Of a DNA stretch of 64,000 bases, positions 15,592-23,569 are shown in pieces. Every line of letters starts with the position of its first letter. Position 1 is the first letter of the stretch. The stretch is from positions 15,561 to 79,560 of the forward strand of contig JBIRBM010000006.1 of assembly GCA_044326545.1 (NCBI GenBank), given 5' to 3'. The stretch is from JANWJE01 sp044326545. Lineage in GTDB: Bacteria > Chlamydiota > Chlamydiia > Chlamydiales > Parachlamydiaceae. Under the pieces are notes generated by a model. The model did no database searches, was not told the DNA's origin, and saw only the letters and a program-made list of their open reading frames with translations. Both the position numbers and the translations under genes were made by a program.

Positions 15592-16701
15592 TCATCCTTT
15601 CAATTCCTCATCAATTTTAAAAAACGTCTCCTTAACCAAAGCAGTTCGGAAAAATTCCCCACAGATCTTCAACAATTGATCGAGTTTTTCTTCGGGTATC
15701 ATTCTTAAAGTATACGTTCCATCGGGATCCGGATGGACAGCAACATCTTTTTTTATTTTAGCAGCGCTAATATAGGTCTCTAAATCTAACTTTGATTCAA
15801 CAGCATATCTGCGAATCCATGTTTGGAAATAGATGTCAATTTGTTGACTCTCTAAAAATAGCCTTCTCTCATCCGCAGACATATTTTGAAGATGAACAAT
15901 CAATTCTTTAAAACCTTCTGTTATCAAGATGTGAATGGAGGGCTCATCTTCTCTTGCATTGCTGTTAAGGTGGACTGCTTCATGATCAGTTGTTGCTAAA
16001 TCATAAGAGGATGCCGTTTGATAGGATGACAAAAATATTTTCCCTAATAAAATTTTTTCTTGATGAAATCGATCTTTCCATTGCGTCGTGAGTTCATTTC
16101 GTAGAGGGATGGGGCGAGGATATGACTGTGGCGTTTTAAGCCTGTTTTGTCCTTTTTTTAAATTGGCTGGATTTATCGCACTTTCTGTGGGATAGAAAGA
16201 AGATGAGATGCTTTTCGTTCTTTTTAATAACGGATAAGGAGCTTCTGAGCACTCTTCATTCTTTGGTAATTCTTGAGCGTCGAATGCGTTTAATGCGGCT
16301 CTGGTAAGTTTTGGATATAATTGATCGTTTGCCGTCTCTTCTAATGACAAGAATTTTTCTTCGGATTCGTCCAACACTGTAGGTGCAGTAGACGCTATGG
16401 AAGATGGGCTAGAAGGGATGTATGTCATGATAATAGATTTATTATCTGCAGTGTCATACTTCAATAGGGGGACTTCTTTTTGAAATGAAAGTTTCATCTC
16501 TTCATTTTCTTCAAATTCCGTGTTGTAGAGCTTGCGTTTTTTATTTTCAGAAGGGGTTAGCTCAGCAATTTGGCTTGAAAATAAAGTTGATTGATCACGA
16601 TGTTTTGAAGCGATAGACGATTTGGCCGGATATGTCTCGATCGTAGCATTGATCTGTGGAGAACAGATCGTAAGGAATGGGTTATTTATGATATTATTCA
16701 T
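15592..16701 (-). CDS. Hypothetical protein, possible effector
   Basis: ATG 16701 follows GGAG (9 bases). A longer in-frame extension is Lys/Phe-rich and runs into a repeat, so it is not used. The 369-residue protein has no signal peptide or membrane helix. Residues 1-250 are low in order and rich in Ser, Glu and Pro, with a KKRKLY basic patch near residue 52 that could serve as a nuclear targeting signal in a host. The C-terminal 120 residues are more structured (HILITEGFKELIVHLQNMSA, IDIYFQTWIRRYAVESKLDL, LDQLLKICGEFFRTALVKET). No family is recognised. Effector status is inference from composition. Confidence 0.6.
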   Translation of the reverse strand: MNNIINNPFLTICSPQINATIETYPAKSSIASKHRDQSTLFSSQIAELTPSENKKRKLYNTEFEENEEMKLSFQKEVPLLKYDTADNKSIIMTYIPSSPSSIASTAPTVLDESEEKFLSLEETANDQLYPKLTRAALNAFDAQELPKNEECSEAPYPLLKRTKSISSSFYPTESAINPANLKKGQNRLKTPQSYPRPIPLRNELTTQWKDRFHQEKILLGKIFLSSYQTASSYDLATTDHEAVHLNSNAREDEPSIHILITEGFKELIVHLQNMSADERRLFLESQQIDIYFQTWIRRYAVESKLDLETYISAAKIKKDVAVHPDPDGTYTLRMIPEEKLDQLLKICGEFFRTALVKETFFKIDEELKG

Positions 16702-16812
16702 GATTATAAACTCCGTTTTAAGAAAAATTTTTAAAATAGCAATCGCAAGAGATTGTATTGGTTTAATACCATACTTCTTGTTGTTTTTTAAACTAAAGAA
16801 AAAAATAAAAAA

Positions 16813-16975
16813 TAGACTTCTTCGGAAACTTGCTTTGCTTGAAAAAATTGCCCTTTTTGAGTACATTGTTTTGAAAATGTTGAGAGCGTATGCGTGCATA
16901 CGGTCGAAAAATTTTACAAAAAAGATGCCAAAAATGGCGGTTTTAGCAAGTCAATGAAGTTTCCGAAGAAGTCTA
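16813..16975. repeat. R4 element with 19-bp perfect terminal inverted repeats
   Basis: TAGACTTCTTCGGAAACTT (16813-16831) and AAGTTTCCGAAGAAGTCTA (16957-16975) are perfect inverted repeats bounding a 163-bp, AT-rich, imperfectly palindromic body. A diverged end of the same element (TAGACTTCTTCAGAAACT) occurs at 33265. This is the layout of a non-autonomous mobile element (MITE). Confidence 0.75.
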
Positions 16976-17131
16976 ATGATTGTCTTGTCTTGAAAACCAT
17001 GCTGATCTTTTCGTTAAAGAGACGATTGCTTAGAACCGGTTAAATATTTATGATCAACTTGATATTAGAAGGAAGAATCCGGAGATTAGTGCTGACAGAT
17101 AAAGATCGCTTGCTTAGATTTGGACGGGAGC

Positions 17132-17284
17132 TTATATTCGCGCTTTGTTAAATTCGTCAAGTTTGAAGTTGTGATCATCAATCAAGGCGACGACGCTTCC
17201 TTCTCTATAAAGGTGCAAAAATTTTAGGACTTTCTCCCTCATTTTATCACAGAAATCAGCCGATCGGATTTGATAGGGACCCTC
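17132..17284 (-). pseudogene. Possible gene relic, about 50 codons
   Basis: In the 16976-17303 gap a minus-strand frame opens after a stop at 17285-17287 and runs 50 codons to TAA 17132. The translation looks protein-like (ADFCDKMREKVLKFLHLYRE, then GSVVALIDDHNFKLDEFNKA), with ATG at 17242 as the only ATG. It has no ribosome binding site and matches nothing I recognise. It could be the C-terminal scrap of a deleted gene. Confidence 0.25.
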
Positions 17285-17303
17285 TCAAGTTTAAGGAATG
17301 ACT

Positions 17304-18020
17304 ATGTTTGAACATCACTCTTTCCCATTAAATCCTGTGGAATTTTTTTCTCTTTCTTGTGATTGTTATCATTTGCCAGAAGATCGGCGGGGATTTTTAT
17401 TGTCAGATGAGATAATAGGGTCAGACACAAGTTCTCAAGCTCGAAGTTTTGGTGTATCCGACATTTCCACATTGAGCTTGAATGAGTATATTTTGCCTTC
17501 CACGCATGATTTAACAGGCGAAGAGGCGTTTGCTAAATTGGCGATCGCATGGAGTGAAGAGGGATTGCGTCTGCTAATCCAAGTGAATCAAACGGCAACC
17601 CAATCGTCCTATCCTAATATTGAAAATGGCGATAGCATAGAGTTGTTTTTTGATACGCGCGATCTAAAATCATCGGGATTTAACACTCGCTTTTGCCACC
17701 ATTTCTTTTTTTTGCCTCATGCTGTTGAAGGAGTCAGTAAAGGAGAGAAAACACATTTTCGAACCGAAGATCAACATCCTGTTTGTGATCCTGAATCACT
17801 TAAATGCGAGATTCAATTGAAGACAAAGCGTTATCAAATGAAAATTTTTATTCCCCGTCAATGTTTACATGGGTATGATCCGAGGCAATTTAAGCGGTTA
17901 GGATTTACTTATCGTATCAATCGCCAGGGAGGTGAACCTCAACACTTTTCTGTGGTTTCTCAAGACTACCACATTGATCAGCAACCCTCTCTTTGGGGAT
18001 CGCTGATTCTTAGAACCTGA
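17304..18020 (+). CDS. CBM9-like carbohydrate-binding domain protein
   Basis: AAGGA lies 6 bases before the second ATG (17304) and touches the first, so 17304 is chosen (238 residues). The central part follows the CBM9/DOMON-like fold used by carbohydrate-binding proteins: FAKLAIAWSEEGLRLLIQVN, then NIENGDSIELFFDTRDLKSS, then FCHHFFFLPHA, and a C-terminal FKRLGFTYRINRQGGEPQHF. There is no signal peptide, so the location is unclear. It lies directly upstream of gcvH on the same strand. The stop codon falls inside a short R3/R5-type hairpin. The ligand is unknown. Confidence 0.65.
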   Translation: MFEHHSFPLNPVEFFSLSCDCYHLPEDRRGFLLSDEIIGSDTSSQARSFGVSDISTLSLNEYILPSTHDLTGEEAFAKLAIAWSEEGLRLLIQVNQTATQSSYPNIENGDSIELFFDTRDLKSSGFNTRFCHHFFFLPHAVEGVSKGEKTHFRTEDQHPVCDPESLKCEIQLKTKRYQMKIFIPRQCLHGYDPRQFKRLGFTYRINRQGGEPQHFSVVSQDYHIDQQPSLWGSLILRT

Positions 18021-18045
18021 TCAAAAATTCTGAACAGGTTCTTAG
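18009..18045. repeat. Short hairpin with R3 end sequence spanning a stop codon
   Basis: CTTAGAACCTG and CAGGTTCTTAG pair with one mismatch around ATCAAAAATTCTGAA. The right part is the common R3 end (TCTGAACAGGTTCTTAG). The TGA of the CBM9-like gene is at 18018-18020, inside the left arm. gcvH begins 22 bases after the hairpin. Confidence 0.6.
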
Positions 18046-18066
18046 ACAACCTCTTAGGAAAGAAGT

Positions 18067-18444
18067 ATGAAATTTACAGATTCGCATGAATGGATGAGAA
18101 TAGAAGATGATGGCATTGCTTGTGTCGGGATTACCACTTATGCTCAAAAAGAGCTGGGTGATATTGTGTATGTTGAACTCCCGATTGTTGGAAAACAGGT
18201 CAGAGCTAAACAAGAAGTTGTTGTATTAGAATCAACTAAAGCGGCGGCTGATATTTATTCTCCTCTTTCTGGTCTTATAGAAGAGGTGAATGCAAAATTA
18301 ACCATAGCGCCTCAATTAATCAACGAATCGCCAGAAGGGGAAGGGTGGATCTATAAAATGCGTTGTTCTCATCCTGAGGAGATAGACTCTCTTATGGATG
18401 AGGAGAGGTATCATAAGATGTTGCATGGAGAAGAACTGTTTTAA
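18067..18444 (+). CDS. gcvH: Glycine cleavage system H protein (lipoyl carrier)
   Basis: ATG 18067 follows AGGAAAGAAGT. The 125-residue protein is a complete GcvH: FTDSHEWMRIEDDGIACVGI, then ELGDIVYVELPIVGKQV, and the lipoylation site VVLESTKAAADIYSPLSG with Lys58 as the expected lipoyl-lysine. GcvH shuttles the aminomethyl group in glycine cleavage and can also carry lipoate to other enzymes. No P, T or L protein gene is nearby. Chlamydiae often keep gcvH alone, so a lipoate-carrier role is possible. Confidence 0.95.
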   Translation: MKFTDSHEWMRIEDDGIACVGITTYAQKELGDIVYVELPIVGKQVRAKQEVVVLESTKAAADIYSPLSGLIEEVNAKLTIAPQLINESPEGEGWIYKMRCSHPEEIDSLMDEERYHKMLHGEELF

Positions 18445-18494
18445 TCCGTCATCTTACGGGAGAGGCAGCGCGCTTTGGGCTGAGCCAAAGCCCC

Positions 18495-18563
18495 GAGGTT
18501 GAGGAGTCGAAAGCGGGGGTTGTATTCTACAATACACCCTCGTCTTCGATTTCTCAACCGAGG
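18495..18563. terminator. Long hairpin between convergent gcvH and clpX
   Basis: GAGGTTGAGGAGTCGAAAGC with TTGTATT pairs with AATACACC...TCTTCGATTTCTCAACCG across a three-base loop near 18528. The stem covers about 30 base pairs with a few mismatches. Position between convergent genes suggests a bidirectional terminator. The segment upstream (18450-18494) carries R5-like CTTTGGGCTGAGCCAAAG. Confidence 0.55.
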
Positions 18564-18579
18564 AACGAAAGAGATATTT

Positions 18580-19824
18580 TTACGCAATTTTCTGATCGTT
18601 TCTCTTGACTATCGGAAGTTTTTTCTCCAACACCGTCTCTTTTTCAATCAAAATTTCACTAATCGTGTCATCGGACGGGACTTCAAACATTAATTCACGC
18701 ATAAGATTCTCTAAGATAAGCCGTAATGCACGAGCGCCCGTTCCTGCTGCAATCGCTTGTTGAGCGATCGCGATCAATGCATCGTCGGTAAATTGGAGTT
18801 TAACCCCTTCGGCTTCGAACATTGCACAAAATTGTTTGATGATCGCATTTTTTGGCTCTGTCAAGATGGTGACAAGATCCTCGAGAGTCAACTCATTGCA
18901 ATTTGCGATGCTATTAAAGCGTCCCACAAATTCAGGGATCATTCCAAATTGAACGAGATCTTCGGGTTCGACTTTGGAAAGAAGGAGGCTTTTCTGGGTG
19001 GGATCGATCACCTCTCGATTGCTGCTGTCAAACCCAATAGTCCCTTTTCCAAGGCGTTTAGCGATGATTTTTTCTAAATTAACAAATGCTCCACCAACGA
19101 TAAAAAGAATGTTTTCGGTATTAACCTTAATGTATTCTTGATTAGGGTGTTTGCGACCTCCTTTAGGAGGGACGTTCGCAATCGTTCCTTCAACAATTTT
19201 TAATAGGGCTTGCTGAACCCCTTCTCCTGATACATCGCGAGTGATCGAAACATTGGCAGTTGTTCGGTTGATTTTATCAATTTCGTCAATGTAAATGATC
19301 CCTTGCTCTGCCTTGGCAACATCGTAATCAGCTGCTTGAAGGAGGCGTAAAATGATGTTTTCGACATCTTCGCCAACATACCCTGCTTCAGTCAACGTTG
19401 TTGCATCCGCAATAGTAAATGGGACATCTAAAATAGAGGCTAATGTTTTGGCTATTAAAGTTTTTCCTGATCCTGTAGGGCCGAATAAGAGAACATTAGA
19501 TTTGCTAAATTCGACCGGTTCCCCTTCTTTGTTTTTTGACCGGATCCGCTTATAGTGGTTATAAACCCCAACAGAGATTGTCTTTTTTGCATTTTCTTGC
19601 CCAATGATATATTCATCCAGTTTTTCTTTGATTTCTTTTGGTTTCAGGATTTTGAATTCATAATTCGTTGTTGCTTTTTTGTCGAGGATGCCTGTGCAAA
19701 GGCGAACACATTTATCGCAAATATAGACGTTTGGCCCTGAAATAAGTTTTTCTACAGCTTCCTCTGTTCGTCCACAAAATGAACAGCAGGCGAGATCTTT
19801 GTTTGTTAAAGATTTTTTGCTCAT
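18580..19824 (-). CDS. clpX: ATP-dependent Clp protease ATPase subunit ClpX
   Basis: The start is the ATG at 19824 giving MSKKSLTNKDLACCSFCGR and 414 residues. It has the N-terminal zinc-binding domain (CSFCG...CDKCVRLC), Walker A GPTGSGKT, Walker B IIYIDEIDKI, sensor and arginine-finger regions, and the IGF loop (GKGTIGFDSS) that docks on ClpP. ClpX unfolds tagged proteins and feeds them to ClpP in the cytoplasm. The gene follows clpP on the same strand, but the roughly 580-bp gap contains two R4 elements and a terminator, so it probably has its own promoter. Confidence 0.97.
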   Translation of the reverse strand: MSKKSLTNKDLACCSFCGRTEEAVEKLISGPNVYICDKCVRLCTGILDKKATTNYEFKILKPKEIKEKLDEYIIGQENAKKTISVGVYNHYKRIRSKNKEGEPVEFSKSNVLLFGPTGSGKTLIAKTLASILDVPFTIADATTLTEAGYVGEDVENIILRLLQAADYDVAKAEQGIIYIDEIDKINRTTANVSITRDVSGEGVQQALLKIVEGTIANVPPKGGRKHPNQEYIKVNTENILFIVGGAFVNLEKIIAKRLGKGTIGFDSSNREVIDPTQKSLLLSKVEPEDLVQFGMIPEFVGRFNSIANCNELTLEDLVTILTEPKNAIIKQFCAMFEAEGVKLQFTDDALIAIAQQAIAAGTGARALRLILENLMRELMFEVPSDDTISEILIEKETVLEKKLPIVKRNDQKIA

Positions 19825-19976
19825 TAATGATGATCCCAAAAATTTAAATTGAATGAATGCTACATTATCACACTCGATGATCATTTAGATTGTAAATGAA
19901 TAAGGAGTGTTTTCTTAGTCAATCGACTATCTTGTCAAAGTGGAATTAGACAGTGTTTGTAAAGGTTTGATTGAAT

Positions 19977-20082
19977 AGAGATCTTGCATCACCTCATTTG
20001 CTTGAAAAAATGGATCTTTTTGGCAATAAAAATGGCAAAAATCTCTCTTTTTTTCAAACAAAGGAGGTGATGCAAGATCTCT
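19977..20082. repeat. R4 element with 19-bp perfect terminal inverted repeats
   Basis: AGAGATCTTGCATCACCTC (19977-19995) and GAGGTGATGCAAGATCTCT (20064-20082) bound a 106-bp element. The inside is also partly palindromic (TTTGCTTGAAAAAATGGATC against the facing AAATCTCTCTTTTTTTCAAA). It lies upstream of clpX. No open reading frame is present inside. Confidence 0.75.
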
Positions 20083-20140
20083 CATATTTTAAACAGGGTC
20101 TAAGTCCACATCAAAATGTCCATGCGCGGCAAATGCCCGA

Positions 20141-20258
20141 CTAGGGAGTGTCATCAATTGTTAATCGCCTCTATTCAAGATGATTGCTCAAGCGATGTGA
20201 CCACCGGCTTGGAAAGAACTTGAATAAAGGTTGATTCTCAATTGATGACACTCCCTAG
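20141..20258. repeat. R4 element with 20-bp perfect terminal inverted repeats
   Basis: CTAGGGAGTGTCATCAATTG (20141-20160) and CAATTGATGACACTCCCTAG (20239-20258) bound a 118-bp palindromic element. Its inner half AAGCGATGTGACCACCGGCT then TGGAAAGAACTTGAATAAAG recurs nearly unchanged at 26773-26818, and another diverged copy lies at 23934-24005. This is therefore a dispersed family, placed here between clpP and clpX. Confidence 0.8.
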
Positions 20259-20294
20259 AACGGTTTATCCAAACCAGACTCTTTACATAAAAAA

Positions 20295-20328
20295 CCTACT
20301 TTGAAAAAAAACGTTTTTTCAAGGTAGG
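20295..20328 (-). terminator. Intrinsic terminator downstream of clpP
   Basis: On the minus strand CCTACCTTGAAAAAA pairs with TTTTTTTTCAAAGTAGG with one mismatch and is followed by TTTTTT. It lies about 70 bases beyond the clpP stop and ahead of the repeats and clpX, so it should end the clpP transcript. Confidence 0.7.
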
Positions 20329-20400
20329 AGCGATGATGGAAAGAATGTGTTCAGAATAGAGTGTTTTGTCCCGGTTATATTGATTGAATCATCGATTATA

Positions 20401-21024
20401 TCAGGTTGTCTTTTTCTTGGGGATAATTACTTCATCTATTAACCCATATTCTTTAGCTTCGTAGGGGCTCATATAAAAATCACGCTCGGAATCAACCGCA
20501 ATTTTCTCTAATGGTTGATTTGCGCATTCGGCCATGATCTGATTTAAAAGTCTCTTGAGCTCTAAAATTTCTTTGGCTTGCAAAGCGACATCTGCCGAGG
20601 TTCCTCCCACCCCGCCGTAAGGCTGGTGAATCATGATTCGGCTGTTGGGAAGAGCAAACCGTTTTCCTTTGGTTCCGGCAGTCAATAAAAGAGCCCCCAT
20701 TGAGGACGCTTGGCCAATGCAATAGGTGTTGATATTGCACCCAAGATATTGCATCGTGTCATAGATCGCAAGGCCGGACGTGATATATCCTCCGACCGAG
20801 TTGATGTAAATATGAACATCTTTTTTTGGATCCTCCATTTTTAAAAAGAGAAGTTGGGCTACGACGACATTAGCGATTTGATCCGTGATTTCTGTTCCAA
20901 TAAAAATAATGCGGTCTTTTAATAATCGTGAATAAATATCCATTGAGCGTTCCCCTCGCCCAGTATCTTCAACTACATAAGGTGTTAAAGAGAGTTGAGG
21001 TCTTGGATAAAGGTCATGTGACAT
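20401..21024 (-). CDS. clpP: ATP-dependent Clp protease proteolytic subunit ClpP
   Basis: ATG 21024 follows AAGGATTGCT. The 207-residue protein has the full catalytic triad: Ser108 in GQASSMGALLL, His133 in MIHQPYGGVGG, and Asp182 in ERDFYMSP. The substrate-binding strand reads YINSVGGYITSGLAIYD, with Val where most ClpP proteins have Pro. ClpP forms the degradation chamber used with ClpX or ClpC. The neighbours (tig upstream, clpX downstream) match the ClpP copy next to clpX in Chlamydia, where a second clpP lies elsewhere. Confidence 0.96.
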   Translation of the reverse strand: MSHDLYPRPQLSLTPYVVEDTGRGERSMDIYSRLLKDRIIFIGTEITDQIANVVVAQLLFLKMEDPKKDVHIYINSVGGYITSGLAIYDTMQYLGCNINTYCIGQASSMGALLLTAGTKGKRFALPNSRIMIHQPYGGVGGTSADVALQAKEILELKRLLNQIMAECANQPLEKIAVDSERDFYMSPYEAKEYGLIDEVIIPKKKTT

Positions 21025-21330
21025 AGCAATCCTTTGTTGAATCGTTTAATATCTTCTGCTGCAGAATAAAGAATTAAAGGGAATTTCGCAAGCAACGAGA
21101 GTGTAAAATAGGTAATTCGTGGTGCAAAATAGATTTTGATCGCCTTGAATGTTGAACTGAGGCACATCTCTTGAGGGATTGAGACAGTAGACCTCTTTCC
21201 AAACCCCATTTGGTTGAGAAAATCGCGATTGTTGCTCTCTTCATTTTCAAATTTTTCAACCATATGCTCATTCAAGCTCAAAGTGGAGATTTCGGGTGGT
21301 TCAATCGCTTTACTTACGAGGAGTGGTTAA

Positions 21331-21490
21331 CAATCTGTTCAAAATCTTTGATCGGATGATGTGTTTGCGAAAACCCACTATACACTCACAAAAAATGTTG
21401 GCAATATTAAAAAATATTCCGAACATTTTTTGTGAAGGTATAGCAGATTGATAGCAGCAAAGCATCATGATCAAAAATTCTGAACAAGCC
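21331..21490. repeat. Full R3 palindrome (about 160 bp) between clpP and tig
   Basis: The left arm TCTGTTCAAAATCTTTGATC, then ACTATACACTCACAAAAAAT, is mirrored by ATTTTTTGTGAAGGTATAGC and GATCAAAAATTCTGAACAAG around AATATTAAAAAATATT. It is the most complete R3 copy. In the same 21025-21571 gap, CTCATTCAAGCTCAAAGTGG (21268-21287) is an R2 fragment. Minus-strand frames upstream of clpP begin inside this R2 fragment and are not supported as genes. Confidence 0.75.
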
Positions 21491-21571
21491 TAAATAAAGA
21501 CACTCTGACTCTCAATCCCTTTTGCAAATATTCAAATCAGTTGAAATGTCTATATGTGGACTGAAGATCCT

Positions 21572-22894
21572 TCAGTCTTTAAAAACAACTGTATTGACTA
21601 ACAGCTGCTTAATTTTACGATCAAGCGCTAAATCTTTGAGTTGGCTTCGGAGGTTGTCTTTATCATTGAAATCGATGCTGTTGCGGCCGCTCGACATCAT
21701 AGAAATTTGACGAGTGAGCTCTTCAGAAATATCTTGATTATCAACGCTGATGTTGTAATCTGCAGCAATTTTCTTCAGAAGGAAAAAGAGCTGCAAACTC
21801 AAAATAGTGGTTTCTTCAACCGATTGTTTGATTTGCTGGTATTCTTCTTCTGTGTATTCACGCCCTTCTTCGGCTAGTCGTTTTAGATAATCATTAAGAC
21901 GAGCTTCTTTATTCGAATCGATATAAGATTGGGGAAGATCGATAGGGTAGTGTTCAATCAATTTTTTTTCAATTTCATGAATTTCTTTTCTGAACGCTTC
22001 TTCTTCAATTTCTTGAGTAAGGCGTTCGTTAATTTTTTGATGCAAATCTTCAACTGTCTCGAGTTTCACTTTTTTTGCTAATTCATCGTCGATGGCAGGA
22101 AGATGGCCTTCTGAAATAGAGTGAATCGTGATTCGGAAGGGGACGGAGGTGAAATGAGGGTCTTCTATTCCTAGTGCTGGATCTTGCTCAGTCATTCCTT
22201 CTGCACTTTCCCCCGCTTTAAGTCCAATCACTTTACTGCGCAGCCACGATGGGAGTCCGGTTGAGTTGATCTGTGTACGTTGATTTTGGATCACTTCGCG
22301 TGGATGATCCCCTAAAAGAGTGACACTTACATCGATAAAGTCTTCTTCTTGTGCCCCGCGATCTTCTACTGAGGTGTAAGTGGCAAATTGCAATTGAAGG
22401 TTTTGAATGGCGTTTTGTCTCTCCTGATCTGTTATTGATTCGCGAGGGATTCTTTGGATTTCAATTTCCTCGAGTTTCACTGTTGGGATGGTTGTACGTG
22501 CTTCAAATTCGATTGTAAAGCTCGCTCCTTTTTCTCGTGAGCACTCGTGGATATGAGGACGTTTAATTTTACCTTCTTTTAGAGGGTGAAGGTGAGTTAA
22601 ATCAATAGCGTCATTGAATCCTGTTTGCAAGACGATGTCGATGAATTCTTTTTGAATAGCTTCCTCAAATCGTTCTACAATCATTTTTTCCGGAGCGCGC
22701 CCCTTCCGAAAGCCGGGGATATTCACTTCTTTATTCACATTTTTAAGCGCTTTAAGGTAGGCTGCCTCTGTCGCTTTCGGGGTGACTTTAATGTCAAATT
22801 TAATTTGACAATGAGGGAATTTGGTCACTTCAACGTGAATATTGTCATTGCTTTCTGTATAATGATGATCAAATTTTTTTTCTTGAGTCGACAC
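21572..22894 (-). CDS. tig: Trigger factor (ribosome-bound chaperone / peptidyl-prolyl isomerase)
   Basis: The start is GTG 22894 with AAAGAGG 7 bases upstream, giving 440 residues. The N-terminal ribosome-binding domain has the signature IPGFRKGRAPEKMI near residue 60. The middle follows the FKBP-like domain (VEDRGAQEEDFIDVSVTLLG). The C-terminal chaperone arms include DLHQKINERLTQEIEEEAFR. Trigger factor meets nascent chains at the ribosome exit. The tig-clpP-clpX order is the standard bacterial arrangement, but here a 160-bp repeat separates tig from clpP. Confidence 0.95.
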   Translation of the reverse strand: MSTQEKKFDHHYTESNDNIHVEVTKFPHCQIKFDIKVTPKATEAAYLKALKNVNKEVNIPGFRKGRAPEKMIVERFEEAIQKEFIDIVLQTGFNDAIDLTHLHPLKEGKIKRPHIHECSREKGASFTIEFEARTTIPTVKLEEIEIQRIPRESITDQERQNAIQNLQLQFATYTSVEDRGAQEEDFIDVSVTLLGDHPREVIQNQRTQINSTGLPSWLRSKVIGLKAGESAEGMTEQDPALGIEDPHFTSVPFRITIHSISEGHLPAIDDELAKKVKLETVEDLHQKINERLTQEIEEEAFRKEIHEIEKKLIEHYPIDLPQSYIDSNKEARLNDYLKRLAEEGREYTEEEYQQIKQSVEETTILSLQLFFLLKKIAADYNISVDNQDISEELTRQISMMSSGRNSIDFNDKDNLRSQLKDLALDRKIKQLLVNTVVFKD

Positions 22895-23089
22895 AAAAAA
22901 ACCTCTTTACTTTTTTGATATTTTGATGGATTCCCGAGGGGATTTAAAACTGAAGTTTTGATTGATACGCTTCGCTTCGGCAAGAGTGTGCATCTTGGCA
23001 TTTACGAAGTCATAAAAAATAGGTTACCAAAAATTGTTTTTTACCGCACCTAAAGTTTAGTTCTTATCTTAGAACCTTAGCCTTATTCA

Positions 23090-23180
23090 GAATGTTTGAT
23101 CCGAAATTTTTTTGTGAATGTATAGCCGATGTATAGCAGCCAAGCAGCGTGATCGAAGATTCTGAACAAGTTCTTAGAGG
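23090..23180. repeat. Partial R3 element in the tig-tRNA gap
   Basis: TTGTGAATGTATAGCCGATG, then GCAGCCAAGCAGCGTGATCG, and ATTCTGAACAAGTTCTTA form the right half of R3, and a worn left half begins TTCAGAATGTTTGATCC. It lies between tig and tRNA-Gly. Confidence 0.6.
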
Positions 23181-23190
23181 ATGTGTATAA

Positions 23191-23312
23191 AGCATAACCG
23201 CTTGCAATTTAGATGAAAGGTCCAATCTTTGAGAAATCTAAACGGGGATTGTAGAACATAACCGCTTTCTATTTTTAAAGGCCAGGTCTTTGATGTTTCT
23301 AAAAGCGACGAG
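23191..23312. repeat. Two diverged tandem direct repeats of about 55 bp
   Basis: AGCATAACCGCTTGCAATTT...CTTTGAGAAATCTAAACG (23191-23243) is repeated as GAACATAACCGCTTTCTATT...CTTTGATGTTTCTAAAAGCG (from 23258). The copies share the CATAACCGCTT head and the GGTC...TCTTTGA..TTTCTAAA tail. No gene is visible in the rest of the 22895-23370 gap. Confidence 0.4.
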
Positions 23313-23370
23313 GCTTTATAGAGGCTTTCTTATAGATTAAATGATAAAAATTGACGAATGCTTGCGCAAT

Positions 23371-23442
23371 AGCGGGCGATGAGGCTCGAACTCACGACCC
23401 TCACGTTGGCAACGTGATGCTCTACCACTGAGCTACGCCCGC
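23371..23442 (-). tRNA. tRNA-Gly (GCC), copy 2 of a tandem pair
   Basis: The minus strand reads GCGGGCGTAGCTCAGTGGTA at the 5' end, has anticodon loop TTGCCAA within stem CACG/CGTG, the T-arm GTGAGTTCGAGCCTCAT, and closes with CGCCCGC plus discriminator T. All four stems pair. CCA is not encoded. It is identical in sequence to the copy 55 bases upstream. Confidence 0.96.
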
Positions 23443-23497
23443 ATGAATAAGAATGATGAAGAAAGAGAGAACTTGGCTTCATCTTGAATTTTTTTAT

Positions 23498-23569
23498 AGC
23501 GGGCGATGAGGCTCGAACTCACGACCCTCACGTTGGCAACGTGATGCTCTACCACTGAGCTACGCCCGC
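23498..23569 (-). tRNA. tRNA-Gly (GCC), copy 1 of a tandem pair
   Basis: The sequence is identical to the 23371-23442 gene, with acceptor stem GCGGGCG/CGCCCGC, anticodon GCC and no encoded CCA. It is the promoter-proximal copy. A TATTAT box lies a few bases upstream on the minus strand, too uncertain to call as a promoter. Confidence 0.96.

Noticed and set aside
16622..16957. 111-codon plus-strand frame over the R4 element at 16813
   Set aside because: It overlaps the start of the minus-strand hypothetical gene and consists mostly of repeat sequence.
19977..20258. Possible CRISPR array (two adjacent palindromic units)
   Set aside because: The two units have different sequences, no regular spacers and no cas genes nearby; they are separate inverted-repeat elements.
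20985..21281. 98-codon minus-strand frame upstream of clpP
   Set aside because: It starts inside an R2 repeat, overlaps the clpP start, has no ribosome binding site of its own and resembles no protein.
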